Source of the DNA: Devosia pacifica
GTDB taxonomy: Bacteria > Pseudomonadota > Alphaproteobacteria > Rhizobiales > Devosiaceae
DNA: 64,000 nucleotides
Direction of reading: 5' to 3'
NCBI RefSeq assembly: GCF_014652635.1
Contig: NZ_BMZE01000005.1
Coordinates: 61,623 to 125,622 of the forward strand
Below are positions 44,583-54,312 of the stretch, piece by piece (position 1 is the first letter of the stretch; every line of letters begins with the position of its first letter). The position numbers were made by a program, and so were the translations under genes. The notes beneath the pieces are model-generated. The model saw nothing but the letters and a program-made list of their open reading frames with translations, was not told the DNA's origin and made no database searches.

Positions 44583-45167
44583 CTAGTCGAGATCCTTCGA
44601 CGGCATGGCCGCCTCTGCCTGAGTGACGCCGAATGGCGGTGTCCAGCCCATCGACATGATAACAATGCCCAGCATGCCCGGCAGCAGCAGCGCAAGAATG
44701 GAGGGAGACATTGCGACCGCCGCACCCTTATGGACCTCGGCGACGCGGGAAATTGTACCGAGTGCGAGCAGACCCAACAGGAATGCTGCGAGCGTGCTCC
44801 AGAAAAGATCAAAGCCCAGTGTGATGAACGGAAAAGCAATGCCGGCGGCGCTGAGAATGAACAGCCAGTCAGCGGCGGTGCGGCCAGCCCGGCCGAACTC
44901 CAACATCGCACCACGCACAAGACCCCAATTGGTCAAAGCCACAACCCATGCAACCGTGGCGATCCATCCCGACACACCAAGCTGCGATGCAATCTTGGCT
45001 GCGGGCATTTCGAAACCGGCAAGCGCGACAGCGCCATTGAGCAACACAAAGACAGCGCCCGGAACCACGGCATTGAGCGCAAGCGTTGCCCCGTGAAAAT
45101 GAAACTGCGGGCGAACGGCAGCTACTTTGCCTGGGCCGATTTGATCTGTCGTATCTAGGAGCGTCAT
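44583..45167 (-). CDS. Integral membrane protein of unknown function
   Basis: A 194-residue protein starting MTLLDTTDQIGPGK at 45167. Five or so hydrophobic helices are visible (about 35-53, 68-88, 100-118, 122-140, 160-180), with PQFHFHG before the first and a polar C-terminus. I do not recognise a family. The 286 bases upstream, to pntB, hold no gene; they include one imperfect FNR-like half site that I do not trust. Confidence 0.65.
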   Translation of the reverse strand: MTLLDTTDQIGPGKVAAVRPQFHFHGATLALNAVVPGAVFVLLNGAVALAGFEMPAAKIASQLGVSGWIATVAWVVALTNWGLVRGAMLEFGRAGRTAADWLFILSAAGIAFPFITLGFDLFWSTLAAFLLGLLALGTISRVAEVHKGAAVAMSPSILALLLPGMLGIVIMSMGWTPPFGVTQAEAAMPSKDLD

Positions 45168-45453
45168 CTTTACGATCCGGCGATTGAGATGCCGAAGAAA
45201 TGCAGCGCTGGCAAAGAGCGTTCCGTAAAGGTCAACACGAGCCCGTGACGCCAAGCCGATGACAATGACTGTGGAGCGGCATCACGATCTCGATCAAACC
45301 GCTGAATTTTCTGGGATTTTGCCGCTTCCCGGGATTGCCCGCCGAGGTGCGTTTTCAGCGCTTAATCACCGAAAATGTGATCGAGAGTCCGGCAATGGCG
45401 GACCGTGAGGGAGCGCTTCCCACCCGCGATACAAGCTCTTGCCAAGTAGGTGA

Positions 45454-46860
45454 CTAGTGCCCGAATGCCTTGACGATGTCGTCAGTCATCTTCTTGGCGT
45501 CCCCGAAGAGCATCATCGTGTTATCGCGGAAGAACAACTCGTTCTGAACACCGGCATAACCTGCCGACATGCCGCGTTTGACGAAAAGCACGGTGCCTGC
45601 ATCCTCGACATTGAGCACGGGCATGCCGTAAATCGGCGAGGCCTTGTCGGTCTTGGCAGCAGGATTGGTCACGTCGTTGGCGCCAATCACGTAAACGACG
45701 TCGGTCTGGGAGAACTCGGAATTGATGTCTTCGAGCTCGAACACCTCGTCATAGGGCACCTGCGCTTCGGCCAGAAGCACGTTCATGTGGCCGGGCATGC
45801 GGCCCGCCACCGGGTGGATGGCATAGCGAACGTCGATCCCTTCGGCTTTGAGAACATCGGCCATCTCGCGCACTGCGTGCTGCGCCTGCGCCACCGCCAT
45901 GCCGTAGCCGGGCACGATAATGACCTTGCTGGAATTCTTCATCAGGAACGCCGCATCGTCGGCCGCGCCCTGCTTGACCGGACGATCATCTTCCACGCCC
46001 GCGCCGCCTGCTGCTTCGTCACCGCCAAACCCGCCAAGGATCACGGATATGAAGCTGCGGTTCATCGCCTTGCACATGATGTAGCTGAGGATCGCCCCCG
46101 AGGAGCCGACCAGTGCGCCAGTGATGATGAGGGCGGTGTTGCCCAGCGTAAAGCCGATGCCCGCAGCGGCCCATCCGGAATAGGAATTGAGCATCGATAC
46201 GACGACCGGCATATCGGCGCCACCGATCGGAATGATCATCAGACCGCCCAGGACCAGCGCCAGTATCGTAATCAGCCAGAAAGCCACTGGACTGGCCGTG
46301 AACGCGAAGATAGCGATCAGGACAAGGATCGCGCCGCCGATGCCGAGATGGATCTGATGCCGTGATGGCAGAATGATCGGCTTGCCAGACATTCGCCCGT
46401 CAAGCTTGAGGAAGGCGATAACCGAGCCGGTAAAGGTAAAGGCGCCAATGGCGACGCCGATCGACATCTCGATAAGCGCCTGTGCGTGTATGTGCCCAGC
46501 CGTCGCGATGCCAAACGCGTCAGGCGCATAGAGCGCTGCAGCGGCGACGAAGACCGCAGCCAACCCGACCAGAGAGTGAAACGCCGCAACGAGCTGCGGC
46601 ATCTGCGTCATCTTCACGTTGCGCGCGATGAACGCGCCGATGCCGCCGCCGACCGCAAGTCCGGCGATGATCAGCAGCCAGCTTGAAAAATCGCGGGGTG
46701 CGGCGACGGCGAGCGTCGTCACTACCGCTATACCCATACCGATCATGGCGAACAGATTGCCCTGCCGCGCCGAGGCGGGGCTGGACAGCCCGCGCAGCGC
46801 CAGAATGAACAAGACGCCCGAGATAAGATAGAACAGCGCGGCGATATTGGCTGAAATCAT
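45454..46860 (-). CDS. pntB: NAD(P) transhydrogenase subunit beta PntB
   Basis: Membrane and NADP-binding subunit (domains II and III) of proton-translocating transhydrogenase, which makes NADPH from NADH. The 468-residue product has about nine membrane helices (2-265) and a C-terminal NADP domain from about 285 with VPGYGMAVAQAQHAV and VIGANDVTNPAA. Last gene of pntAA-pntAB-pntB; four bases after pntAB. Confidence 0.96.
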   Translation of the reverse strand: MISANIAALFYLISGVLFILALRGLSSPASARQGNLFAMIGMGIAVVTTLAVAAPRDFSSWLLIIAGLAVGGGIGAFIARNVKMTQMPQLVAAFHSLVGLAAVFVAAAALYAPDAFGIATAGHIHAQALIEMSIGVAIGAFTFTGSVIAFLKLDGRMSGKPIILPSRHQIHLGIGGAILVLIAIFAFTASPVAFWLITILALVLGGLMIIPIGGADMPVVVSMLNSYSGWAAAGIGFTLGNTALIITGALVGSSGAILSYIMCKAMNRSFISVILGGFGGDEAAGGAGVEDDRPVKQGAADDAAFLMKNSSKVIIVPGYGMAVAQAQHAVREMADVLKAEGIDVRYAIHPVAGRMPGHMNVLLAEAQVPYDEVFELEDINSEFSQTDVVYVIGANDVTNPAAKTDKASPIYGMPVLNVEDAGTVLFVKRGMSAGYAGVQNELFFRDNTMMLFGDAKKMTDDIVKAFGH

Positions 46861-46864
46861 CGCC

Positions 46865-47227
46865 TCAACCCTTTCGCCGATACATCGACAGCATGCGCTG
46901 CGTCACAAGGAATCCGCCGAATATGTTCACGCTCGCAAGGACCAGCGCGATGAAACCGAACACTTTCGAGGCCCAATTGCCGTCTGCGGCAAGATGGACA
47001 CCCACCGCCAGCAGCGCGCCAACGACGATGACAGAGGAAATCGCGTTGGTCACACTCATCAGTGGCGTGTGAAGCGCCGGTGTGACCGACCAGACCACGT
47101 AGTAGCCGACAAAAATGGCAAGCACGAATATTGCCAGCCGGAAGATGAACGGATCGATCGCCCCGCCGCTGACGACATGCGCCGCTGCGGCCGCCACATC
47201 GGCTCCTTGTTCTGCAGTACTGTCCAT
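46865..47227 (-). CDS. pntAB: NAD(P) transhydrogenase subunit alpha part 2 (PntAB)
   Basis: A 120-residue membrane subunit supplying the first helices of domain II, separate from the NAD-binding part as in most alphaproteobacteria. The start [10 protein letters not shown] at 47227 is used; the frame is open upstream but inside pntAA. Three helices are visible (about 28-50, 57-77, 84-108), ending in a basic YRRKG. One base from the pntAA stop. Confidence 0.93.
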   Translation of the reverse strand: MDSTAEQGADVAAAAAHVVSGGAIDPFIFRLAIFVLAIFVGYYVVWSVTPALHTPLMSVTNAISSVIVVGALLAVGVHLAADGNWASKVFGFIALVLASVNIFGGFLVTQRMLSMYRRKG

Positions 47228-47228
47228 C

Positions 47229-48680
47229 CTATTCGCCTTTCTCCGGCGCATCCGGTGTGGTGTCGGCGGGTTGCGAGGCTTTTGAGCCAGGCTTGTCCGT
47301 AGCCTTGCGCGACTTGCCTGCCGCCGCGCCGGCAGGTTTGCGCGCGCGCGTTGTCGCGCTTTTTCCAGTTCCTGATTTGCTGGCAGCACCTGTCTTGGCC
47401 GGTGCCCGTTTGGCTCTAGCGCCGGATTTGGGTTTGGTAGCCGCCGACGCAGGTTTTGTAGCGATCCGGCCTGTCGCCCCGGCCTTCACCGGCTCGTCCG
47501 CGGGCGTTGCCACCGTCTTGTCTTCGTCGACATGCGCGTGCGCCTCGGCAGCCGCAGCGATGCCGGGATGTACGATCGCGCCCTCCCGTGTGATCAGCGT
47601 CGCCTTGATCAGCTCGTCGTCCCAGTCGAGCTTTAGCTCGCGCTCGGCCTTGTCCAACATCGGCTCCAGAAACGCGATGAGATTGCGCGCATAGAGCTGG
47701 CTGGCCGTTGCGGGGATGCGCCCCTGCATATTGGTGAAGCCGATGATCTTGACCCCGTTATGCTCGATCATGGCGCCAGGCTTCGTCATCTCGACATTGC
47801 CGCCGCGCTCGGCTGCCAGATCGACGATCACCGACCCTTCTGACATGCTCTCGACGACGTCTCGGTCAATCAACCGCGGTGCTGCCCTGCCTGGAATCAG
47901 CGCCGTGGTGATGACGATGTCTTGCTTGGCAATGTGCTGGGCGGTCAGTTCGGCCTGCTTGTCGCGATACTCAGCCGACATCTCCTTGGCATAACCACCG
48001 GCGGTCTCGGCCTGGCGGAACTCGTCATCCTCGACCGCGATGAACTTGGCGCCGAGCGATTCCACCTGCTCTTTGGCAGCCGGTCGCACATCGGTTGCGG
48101 AAACCACCGCGCCCAGCCGGCGCGCCGTTGCAATCGCTTGCAGCCCCGCAACGCCGGCGCCCATGACAAAGACCTTGGCCGGGCGCACCGTGCCTGCCGC
48201 CGTCATCATCATCGGCATCGCCCGTCCGAACACGGAAGTTGCCTCAATGACTGACTGGTAGCCGGCCAGGTTGGCCTGGCTCGACAGGATGTCCATTGTC
48301 TGGGCGCGCGTGATCCGCGGCAGCAGTTCGAGACTGAACGCAACAACTCCGGCCCTGGCAATCGCTGCAATCTCGCCCTCGTTTCCGAAGGGATCCAGCG
48401 CGCCGATCAGCAGCGCACCCGAGCGGACACTGCGAAGCTGGCTTGGCGCTGGTCGCCGCACACACAAAACCACTTCGGCATTTGCCAAAGTGGTGCGCGC
48501 ATCGCGACCAATACTTGCTCCTGCCGCCTCGTAGGCCGAATCGGGATAACGCGAAGCAGCGCCGGCTCCGGCTTCAATCGCAATTTCGAACCCGAGCGCC
48601 GACAGCTTGCCCGCGGTCTCAGGCGTTGCGGCCACGCGCGTTTCGCCTTCGGCCCGCTCCCGCAAAATCGCGATCTTCAT
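47229..48680 (-). CDS. pntAA: NAD(P) transhydrogenase subunit alpha part 1 (PntAA) with Lys/Ala-rich tail
   Basis: NAD-binding domain I of transhydrogenase. Residues 1-380 are standard ([50 protein letters not shown]). Residues 381-483 form an added tail very rich in Lys, Ala, Pro, Thr and Ser ([16 protein letters not shown] and similar), like a histone-H1 C-terminus, predicted disordered. Most PntAA proteins end near 380-400. The tail is in frame, ends at the pntAB junction and shows no frameshift, so it seems real. Its role is unknown. Confidence 0.93.
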   Translation of the reverse strand: MKIAILRERAEGETRVAATPETAGKLSALGFEIAIEAGAGAASRYPDSAYEAAGASIGRDARTTLANAEVVLCVRRPAPSQLRSVRSGALLIGALDPFGNEGEIAAIARAGVVAFSLELLPRITRAQTMDILSSQANLAGYQSVIEATSVFGRAMPMMMTAAGTVRPAKVFVMGAGVAGLQAIATARRLGAVVSATDVRPAAKEQVESLGAKFIAVEDDEFRQAETAGGYAKEMSAEYRDKQAELTAQHIAKQDIVITTALIPGRAAPRLIDRDVVESMSEGSVIVDLAAERGGNVEMTKPGAMIEHNGVKIIGFTNMQGRIPATASQLYARNLIAFLEPMLDKAERELKLDWDDELIKATLITREGAIVHPGIAAAAEAHAHVDEDKTVATPADEPVKAGATGRIATKPASAATKPKSGARAKRAPAKTGAASKSGTGKSATTRARKPAGAAAGKSRKATDKPGSKASQPADTTPDAPEKGE

Positions 48681-48736
48681 GAAACCTCCTGCCCGCCTAC
48701 CGGAGGCAGGCGGAGTATCGCCTGGCTAATGACCGA

Positions 48737-48898
48737 TCAGGGCTGAACCACGAAGTAAAGGATCAGAACCAGAACCGCTGTGGAAATGACCGACCACTTC
48801 AATACGCTCAGAAACAGCTGGTAGGAGCGTTCGTGCTCCTGGTAGTCCATCGCCGTTTCGTGGCTCTCGGGTGTGGTCTGCGGGGAATTCTTCGCCAT
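48737..48898 (-). CDS. aa3-type cytochrome c oxidase subunit IV
   Basis: A 53-residue single-helix protein: MAKNSPQTTPESHETAMDYQ, then EHERSYQLFLSVLKWS and one membrane segment ending YFVVQP. It matches the small bacterial aa3-oxidase subunit IV family by length and pattern and lies in its usual place beside pntAA. It is dispensable for catalysis in known oxidases. Confidence 0.85.
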   Translation of the reverse strand: MAKNSPQTTPESHETAMDYQEHERSYQLFLSVLKWSVISTAVLVLILYFVVQP

Positions 48899-48932
48899 CG
48901 TTTCCTCGAAAAGTCCTCAATCAGAAACAGCC

Positions 48933-50741
48933 TCAGTGAGGCTGAGTAGCCTCGAGTTCGTCGATCAGCCGCTCGATCATCGACAGTCCCAGCGACCAGA
49001 AGTCCGGATCCTTGGCATCAAGACCGAATGGCTGAAGCAACTCGGAATGATGTTTGGATCCGCCTGCCCTGAGCAGATCGAGATAACGTTCGGCAAATCC
49101 GTCCTCGGCCTTCTCATACTGTGCGTAAAGGGAGTTCACAAGGCAATCTCCGAACGCATAGGCGTAGACATAGAAGGGCGAATGGATGAAGTGCGGCACA
49201 TAGGCCCAGAAGATGTCGTAGCCCTCGTTCAGGCGAACGCCGTCGCCCAGCGACTCGCGCTGTACATCGAGCCAGAAGCCATTGATCTCCTCGAGCCGCA
49301 GCTCGCCATTGCGCCGTGCCGTGTGGACCTTGCGCTCGAACGTATAAAAGGCGATCTGGCGAACGACCGTATTGAGCATGTCCTCGACCTTCGAGGACAG
49401 CAGCGCGAAGCGTTGGTTGCGATCCGTGGTCTGATCGAGCAGCGACCGGAAGGTCAGCATCTCGCCAAAGACAGAGGCAGTCTCTGCCAGCGTCAGCGGG
49501 GTATTCGCCAGAAGCGGCCCCTGCGCCGCCGCAAGGCGCTGATGCACGCCATGCCCCAGCTCGTGCGCCAGTGTCATCACGTCGCGCGAACGACCGAGAT
49601 AGTTCAGCATCAGGTATGGGTGTGCGCTCGGCACGGTAGGGTGCGCGAAGGCGCCGGACAGCTTACCTTCGCCAACCGGCGCGTCGATCCAGCCGGAGTT
49701 GAAGAAGGGCTCGGCGACTTCCGCAAGCTTCGGCGAGAAGCGGCCATAGGCATTCATCACCGTCTCGCGCGCCTCGTCCCAGTTGAACACGCGCTCGTCA
49801 CTTGTCGGCAGAGGCGCGTTGCGGTCCCAGGAATCGAGTTGCTCCTTGCCGAACCACTTGGCTTTCATCTTGTAGTAGCGGTGAGAAAGGCGCGGATAGG
49901 CGTCACGCACCGCGGTCTCGAGCGCATCGACCACCTCGCGCTCGACGGAATTGGCAAGATGCCGGCTATCGGCAATATCGCCATAGCCACGCCAGCGATC
50001 GGAAATCTCCTTATCCTTGGCGAGCACATTGGTGATGTGGCTGAACAGCCTGGCGTTTTTGTGCAGCGTTTCAGACAGCGCCTCGAAGGCGCTCCTGCGC
50101 TTCGCCTCGTCCCGATCTGACAAAAGGTGCAGTGTTGATTCGAGGTTGAGCGTTTCGCCATCCACATCAAAGCGCAGGCTGGCCATCGTCTCGTCGAACA
50201 GCCGGTTCCACGCCGAAAACGCCGTAACGGATTTGTCGTGGAACAACTCTTCGATCCGGTCCTCGAGCTGATACGGCCGCGCCTTGCGCAGCTCGTCGAA
50301 CCAGGGGCGATAGCGCGCAAGTGCTTCGTCCTTGCCAAGCGCTTCTTCCAGAACCGCATCCGGAATGCGGTTGAGTTCGAGTTCAAAGAACAGGATGCGT
50401 GTCGACAGCGCCGTCAGCGCCTCGTTGACGTCGCCCATGAACTTGGCGCGATCGGGACCCGCAGTGTCCTGCGCGTAACGCAAGAAGGCGTAGGAGCCCA
50501 GCTTCCCTGTAAGGTCTCCCAGCTCTTCGGTACGGCGCATCGCCTCAATCAGCTGGCCGTCGCGCGTCAGCGCCTCGAGCTCGCCTTTATAGTCGGCCTC
50601 GAAACGTTCGGCATCGCGGCGGGCGCGCTCCAGGTCCGATTTGAACGCCTCGCTATCAGGTCCCGGATAGAGATCGTCGAGATCCCATACCGGCAAGTCT
50701 CCGAACCGGTTGTGGCCCGTGGTGGCGGCAGTGTCGGACAT
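48933..50741 (-). CDS. pepF: M3-family oligoendopeptidase F
   Basis: Cytosolic zinc metallopeptidase that degrades peptides. The 602-residue product has the HEXXH site in LAHELGHGVHQ, the downstream Glu in LAETASVFGEML, and the C-terminal motif of the M3B group (YAYAFGDCLV). The start MSDTAATTGHN at 50741 follows GGGAG; an ATG-like codon 11 residues earlier is less well placed. Confidence 0.93.
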   Translation of the reverse strand: MSDTAATTGHNRFGDLPVWDLDDLYPGPDSEAFKSDLERARRDAERFEADYKGELEALTRDGQLIEAMRRTEELGDLTGKLGSYAFLRYAQDTAGPDRAKFMGDVNEALTALSTRILFFELELNRIPDAVLEEALGKDEALARYRPWFDELRKARPYQLEDRIEELFHDKSVTAFSAWNRLFDETMASLRFDVDGETLNLESTLHLLSDRDEAKRRSAFEALSETLHKNARLFSHITNVLAKDKEISDRWRGYGDIADSRHLANSVEREVVDALETAVRDAYPRLSHRYYKMKAKWFGKEQLDSWDRNAPLPTSDERVFNWDEARETVMNAYGRFSPKLAEVAEPFFNSGWIDAPVGEGKLSGAFAHPTVPSAHPYLMLNYLGRSRDVMTLAHELGHGVHQRLAAAQGPLLANTPLTLAETASVFGEMLTFRSLLDQTTDRNQRFALLSSKVEDMLNTVVRQIAFYTFERKVHTARRNGELRLEEINGFWLDVQRESLGDGVRLNEGYDIFWAYVPHFIHSPFYVYAYAFGDCLVNSLYAQYEKAEDGFAERYLDLLRAGGSKHHSELLQPFGLDAKDPDFWSLGLSMIERLIDELEATQPH

Positions 50742-50822
50742 AAAAGGCTCCCGGTTTGCTGAGACGGCGGACATTAGCGAGCAGAGGCGAGGCTGTGAAG
50801 GTCCGCTGAGTGCCTCTACGCA

Positions 50823-50864
50823 CCGCTTTGAGGAAAACGTTATGATTAATGTCCTCTTAAGCGG
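50823..50864. promoter_or_regulatory. Inverted repeat upstream of the NtrC-like regulator
   Basis: CCGCTTTGAGGA at 50823-50834 and TCCTCTTAAGCGG at 50852-50864 are near-perfect inverted arms around a 17-base AT-rich centre (AAACGTTATGATTAATG). It lies 60 bases before the regulator start and 80 bases before pepF on the other side. It could be an operator for either gene. Confidence 0.4.
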
Positions 50865-50924
50865 CTGAGCTTACCTTGATTGGACACAGGCGAAACTCCT
50901 GCCTTGCCTCAAATTCGGACCAGC

Positions 50925-52400
50925 ATGACACGCATTCTGATAGTCGACGACGATCCCCAGCAGCTGCACCAGACGGCCGAGATGGCCGAACGCGCCGGCT
51001 TCAGAGTGCTCACCGTCGGCGGCGGCGCCGAGGCCTTATCGGCGCTTCGTGGTGATCGCGAAATCGGCGCCATGGTGCTCGATCTGGTCATGCCTGACAT
51101 CGATGGCATGAGCGTGCTTGAGGCCATGGCGCGCGAGGGCATCACCACTCCGGTGATTGTCCAGACCGCGACTTCCTCTCTCGAAACTGTTGTCAGCGCC
51201 ATGCGGCTCGGTGCCGCCGACTATTTCGTCAAGCCGGTCGCCCCGGAGCGATTGCTGATTTCGCTGCGGAACGTGCTACGTCTCGACGCCCTCGAAACAA
51301 GCGTGCGCAACGACGTGGCGCGCCGCGATGGCCTCCTGACCTTCTCGAATCTTGTAGCCTCCGCCCCGTCAATGCGCCGGGTGGCCGAACTCGGCGCCAA
51401 GGCGGCGCGCTCCGACATACCGGTACTGGTCGAGGGTGAATCGGGCGTCGGCAAGCAGACCCTGGCGCGCGTCATCCACGGCAGTGGCAGCCGAAGTGGC
51501 AAACCGTTCATCGCGATCAACTGTGCCGCATTGCCGCCCGATCAGCTGGAAACTTTACTGTTCGGGCAAAAGGCAAAGCCCGGGACGGAAGGCCGTCCGG
51601 GCAAGATCGTTGAGGCGCACGGCGGAACGCTGTTTCTCGATGAGATCGGAGAATTGCCGCGCAAGCTTCAGGACAAGCTCCTGACGCTGCTTGAGCGCCA
51701 GGAAGTGGATCAAACCGGCGCATCCAGCATACAGAAGGTCGACGTGCGCATCATAGCAGCAACGACCCGACGCCTCTTGAACCTCGCCAAGGCCGGCGAT
51801 TTTCGTGAAGACCTTTACTACCGGCTCAACGTCTTTCCTATCTATGTGCCACCACTGAGGGAACGCCGCGAGGACCTGCCCGCCCTCGTCGACCTGTTGA
51901 GCGCCCGCTTTGCCGCCGAAGCCTCCAAGCGTGTCCTAGGCATCACACCGAACGCTCTCGAACTGTTGCTGAGGCAGGAATGGGCCGGCAACATCGCCCA
52001 GCTCGAAGCGCTGGTGTTCCGCGCCGTTGTTCTCACCGAGGGCCCTTTTCTCGATATGGCAGATTTCCCTCAGCTTCTGGTGCGATCAGAGGGCCGGGCC
52101 AGCGTACGTGACACGCTGATGGGTGAGGCATCCTTCAAGAGCCCGGCGCATATCGATCGTGCGCCGGCACGGGTACGCGCGCCAGAGGCCGCAAAGCCGG
52201 AAATCGACCGCTTTCTTGATGATGAAGGTCAGATCGCTGCATTGGCCGATATCGAACGCGAAGCCATCATGTTCGCCATCGAACGCTGCGGCGGACACAT
52301 GTCGCGTGTGGCCAGAGCCTTGGGGATTGGCCGCTCTACCCTTTATCGCAAGCTCAACGAATACGGGCTGGCAAACGGCCTCGACAAGAATGCTGCTTAA
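50925..52400 (+). CDS. NtrC-like response regulator lacking the GAFTGA motif
   Basis: A 491-residue REC-AAA-Fis protein. Receiver with Asp53 and Lys103; AAA+ domain with Walker A GESGVGK (171-177) and Walker B TLFLDE (235-240); C-terminal Fis-type HTH (MSRVARALGIGRSTLYRKL). The L1 loop where GAFTGA should be (about 216-223) reads QKAKPGTEG, so it probably cannot contact sigma-54 and may act on sigma-70 promoters or as a repressor. ATG 50925 is preferred to an upstream TTG because it starts MTRILIVDDD. No kinase partner is adjacent. Confidence 0.9.
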   Translation: MTRILIVDDDPQQLHQTAEMAERAGFRVLTVGGGAEALSALRGDREIGAMVLDLVMPDIDGMSVLEAMAREGITTPVIVQTATSSLETVVSAMRLGAADYFVKPVAPERLLISLRNVLRLDALETSVRNDVARRDGLLTFSNLVASAPSMRRVAELGAKAARSDIPVLVEGESGVGKQTLARVIHGSGSRSGKPFIAINCAALPPDQLETLLFGQKAKPGTEGRPGKIVEAHGGTLFLDEIGELPRKLQDKLLTLLERQEVDQTGASSIQKVDVRIIAATTRRLLNLAKAGDFREDLYYRLNVFPIYVPPLRERREDLPALVDLLSARFAAEASKRVLGITPNALELLLRQEWAGNIAQLEALVFRAVVLTEGPFLDMADFPQLLVRSEGRASVRDTLMGEASFKSPAHIDRAPARVRAPEAAKPEIDRFLDDEGQIAALADIEREAIMFAIERCGGHMSRVARALGIGRSTLYRKLNEYGLANGLDKNAA

Positions 52401-52565
52401 GTAATGCAGCGCGTTGCTGCGCGGCAACAGAACAGGCTCACAAAGTCGCGAGCAATTGTTGTCGTTAAGGCTTGTGAGTATGAAGCTCGGTAATCTGGAT
52501 ACCGTCGGGAAGGCTGAGTCCGCCCCGAAACATCCGGTAGGCGTCAGGCAGGTGGTGGTAAATCC

Positions 52566-54206
52566 ATGAAAAAGATTGTGGCTGTTGTCGCGAGCGGTCT
52601 ACTCGCGTGTGTCGCTCCCAACGCGGTCACCGCACAGGATATCGCGAGCCTCGATATAACCCGCGTCGTGATTGCGCCGCCGCAGTCGGATCTCGCCAGC
52701 ACCATCAAGACCGCGCTTAACGACGCGTATTATGGCGCAGTGCCGGACACGCGCGCTTATCGCCAGGCTCAGGACCTCTATTTCTTTTACGGCAAGCGTC
52801 ACTTCGAGCCGATGTGGCTCGAAACCTCGTCGAATGGACAAGTCGTCTTCTCGGATCAGGCGGAGAAAATCCGCCAGCTATTCCGGGCGGCCCGCAGCGA
52901 GGGGTTGCGGCCCGAAGACTATCTGACTTCGGACATTGAGCTGACCAACGCGGCGACCGGGCCGGCAGGACTGGCGGCGCTTGAAACTGCGTTCTCCGCT
53001 TCTGTCATGCGCTACGCCGATCACCTGCACAATGGCCGCATCGAGCCAACCGCCGTGTCCGGCTATTTTGACCTAAAGCACAAGCCGATCGATGAGACCG
53101 ATCTGCTGATGCAGCTTGCAGAGGTCGAGGATCCGGCGAGCGTCTTCGCAACACTCGAGCCGCAGCATCCGGAATTTCAGCGCCTCAAGGCGGCGCTTGC
53201 CGAGATCGAAGCAGATCCGTTCAACCGGCCCGCAGTCGTGGCAGAAGGGCCGCTGATCAAGCTCGGCATGACTGACGAACGCGTGCCGGTGCTGCGTGAA
53301 CGGCTGCAGGTGGCGTCACTCGAGACGGGCGCCAGCACCTATACCGAAGATCTCCAGAATGCCGTTATGGCGTTCCAGAACGAGCGCGGGCTTCAGGCGG
53401 ATGGCGTCGTCGGTCCCGCCACTGTCGCTGCTCTTAACGGCGGCGAGGCAACCCGGCGCGAGGATATTCTCGCCAACATGGAGCGGTGGCGCTGGATGCC
53501 GTCCGATCTGGGTGAGTTCAACGTCTTCGTGAATGTGCCCGAGTTCATGGTGCGCATCAACGATCACGGGCGTGTTGCCCATGAGACCCGTGTGGTCGTC
53601 GGCAAGCCCGCAAACCAGACGCCGATCTTCTCGGACAGCATCCGCCACCTGGTGGTTAATCCCTATTGGAACGTACCGTCCTCGATCGTCGCCAATGAGA
53701 TTGCGCCGGCAGTACTGCGCAATCCCGGCTACATCCCCAACCAGAACATGGAGCTGCTTTATAATGGCTCCGTGGTCAGCCCTTATTCGGTGAACTGGCA
53801 GTTGGTCAGTAGCTCGAATTTCCCGTTCCGCGTGCGGCAGCGCCCGGGTGCAAGCAATGCACTTGGGCAGATCAAATTTCTGTTCCCCAACTCGCACGAC
53901 GTTTATCTGCACGATACGCCGTCAAAATATTTGTTCGATCGCTCATCGCGTGCCTTCAGCCACGGCTGCATACGGGTCGAGAACCCGATGGCATTTGCCG
54001 ACGCACTGATGGCCAACGAGCCGAACATCAGCCGCGCATCGCTGGAATCGATGGTCGGTGGGTCAGAGCGCTGGGTGAACCCGCAAACGCAGATTCCGGT
54101 GCATATCGCCTACTTCACCGTGCGCGCAGATGCGGATGGCACGCTGCATTCCTATAGCGACATCTACGGCCACAACGCTCGGCTGATACAGCTGATGCAG
54201 GACTGA
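52566..54206 (+). CDS. L,D-transpeptidase (YcbB/LdtD type)
   Basis: Periplasmic murein cross-linking enzyme forming 3-3 links. The 546-residue product has a signal peptide (cut after VTA-Q near 23), an N-terminal scaffold domain, a PG_binding_1 repeat at about 225-292 (GLQADGVVGPATVAAL), and the YkuD catalytic domain with Cys468 in SHGCIRVENP. Architecture is that of YcbB/LdtD. A possible 29-codon leader frame overlaps its start. A terminator follows. Confidence 0.93.
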   Translation: MKKIVAVVASGLLACVAPNAVTAQDIASLDITRVVIAPPQSDLASTIKTALNDAYYGAVPDTRAYRQAQDLYFFYGKRHFEPMWLETSSNGQVVFSDQAEKIRQLFRAARSEGLRPEDYLTSDIELTNAATGPAGLAALETAFSASVMRYADHLHNGRIEPTAVSGYFDLKHKPIDETDLLMQLAEVEDPASVFATLEPQHPEFQRLKAALAEIEADPFNRPAVVAEGPLIKLGMTDERVPVLRERLQVASLETGASTYTEDLQNAVMAFQNERGLQADGVVGPATVAALNGGEATRREDILANMERWRWMPSDLGEFNVFVNVPEFMVRINDHGRVAHETRVVVGKPANQTPIFSDSIRHLVVNPYWNVPSSIVANEIAPAVLRNPGYIPNQNMELLYNGSVVSPYSVNWQLVSSSNFPFRVRQRPGASNALGQIKFLFPNSHDVYLHDTPSKYLFDRSSRAFSHGCIRVENPMAFADALMANEPNISRASLESMVGGSERWVNPQTQIPVHIAYFTVRADADGTLHSYSDIYGHNARLIQLMQD

Positions 54207-54213
54207 TCCTGCG

Positions 54214-54254
54214 GAAGGCGCCAGCAGGCTTGGCTAGCGCCTTCGCCCTCTTTT
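54214..54254 (+). terminator. Terminator of the L,D-transpeptidase gene
   Basis: An eight-bp stem (GAAGGCGC at 54214-54221 with GCGCCTTC at 54237-54244), a 15-base loop, then GCCCTCTTTT. It begins eight bases after the stop. Confidence 0.6.
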
Positions 54255-54312
54255 CAGCCGATTTTGACCTCATACCCCGAATTTGCTTATATGCGGCTCC
54301 GAAGGGGCCATT

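Noticed and set aside
45270..45300. FNR/FixK box near the unassigned membrane protein
   Set aside because: TTGAT-N4-ATCGT matches only one good half; single half sites are expected by chance.
48873..50120. Long plus-strand open frame opposite pepF
   Set aside because: It is the antisense frame of a real M3 peptidase with HEXXH; the antisense product has no recognisable features.
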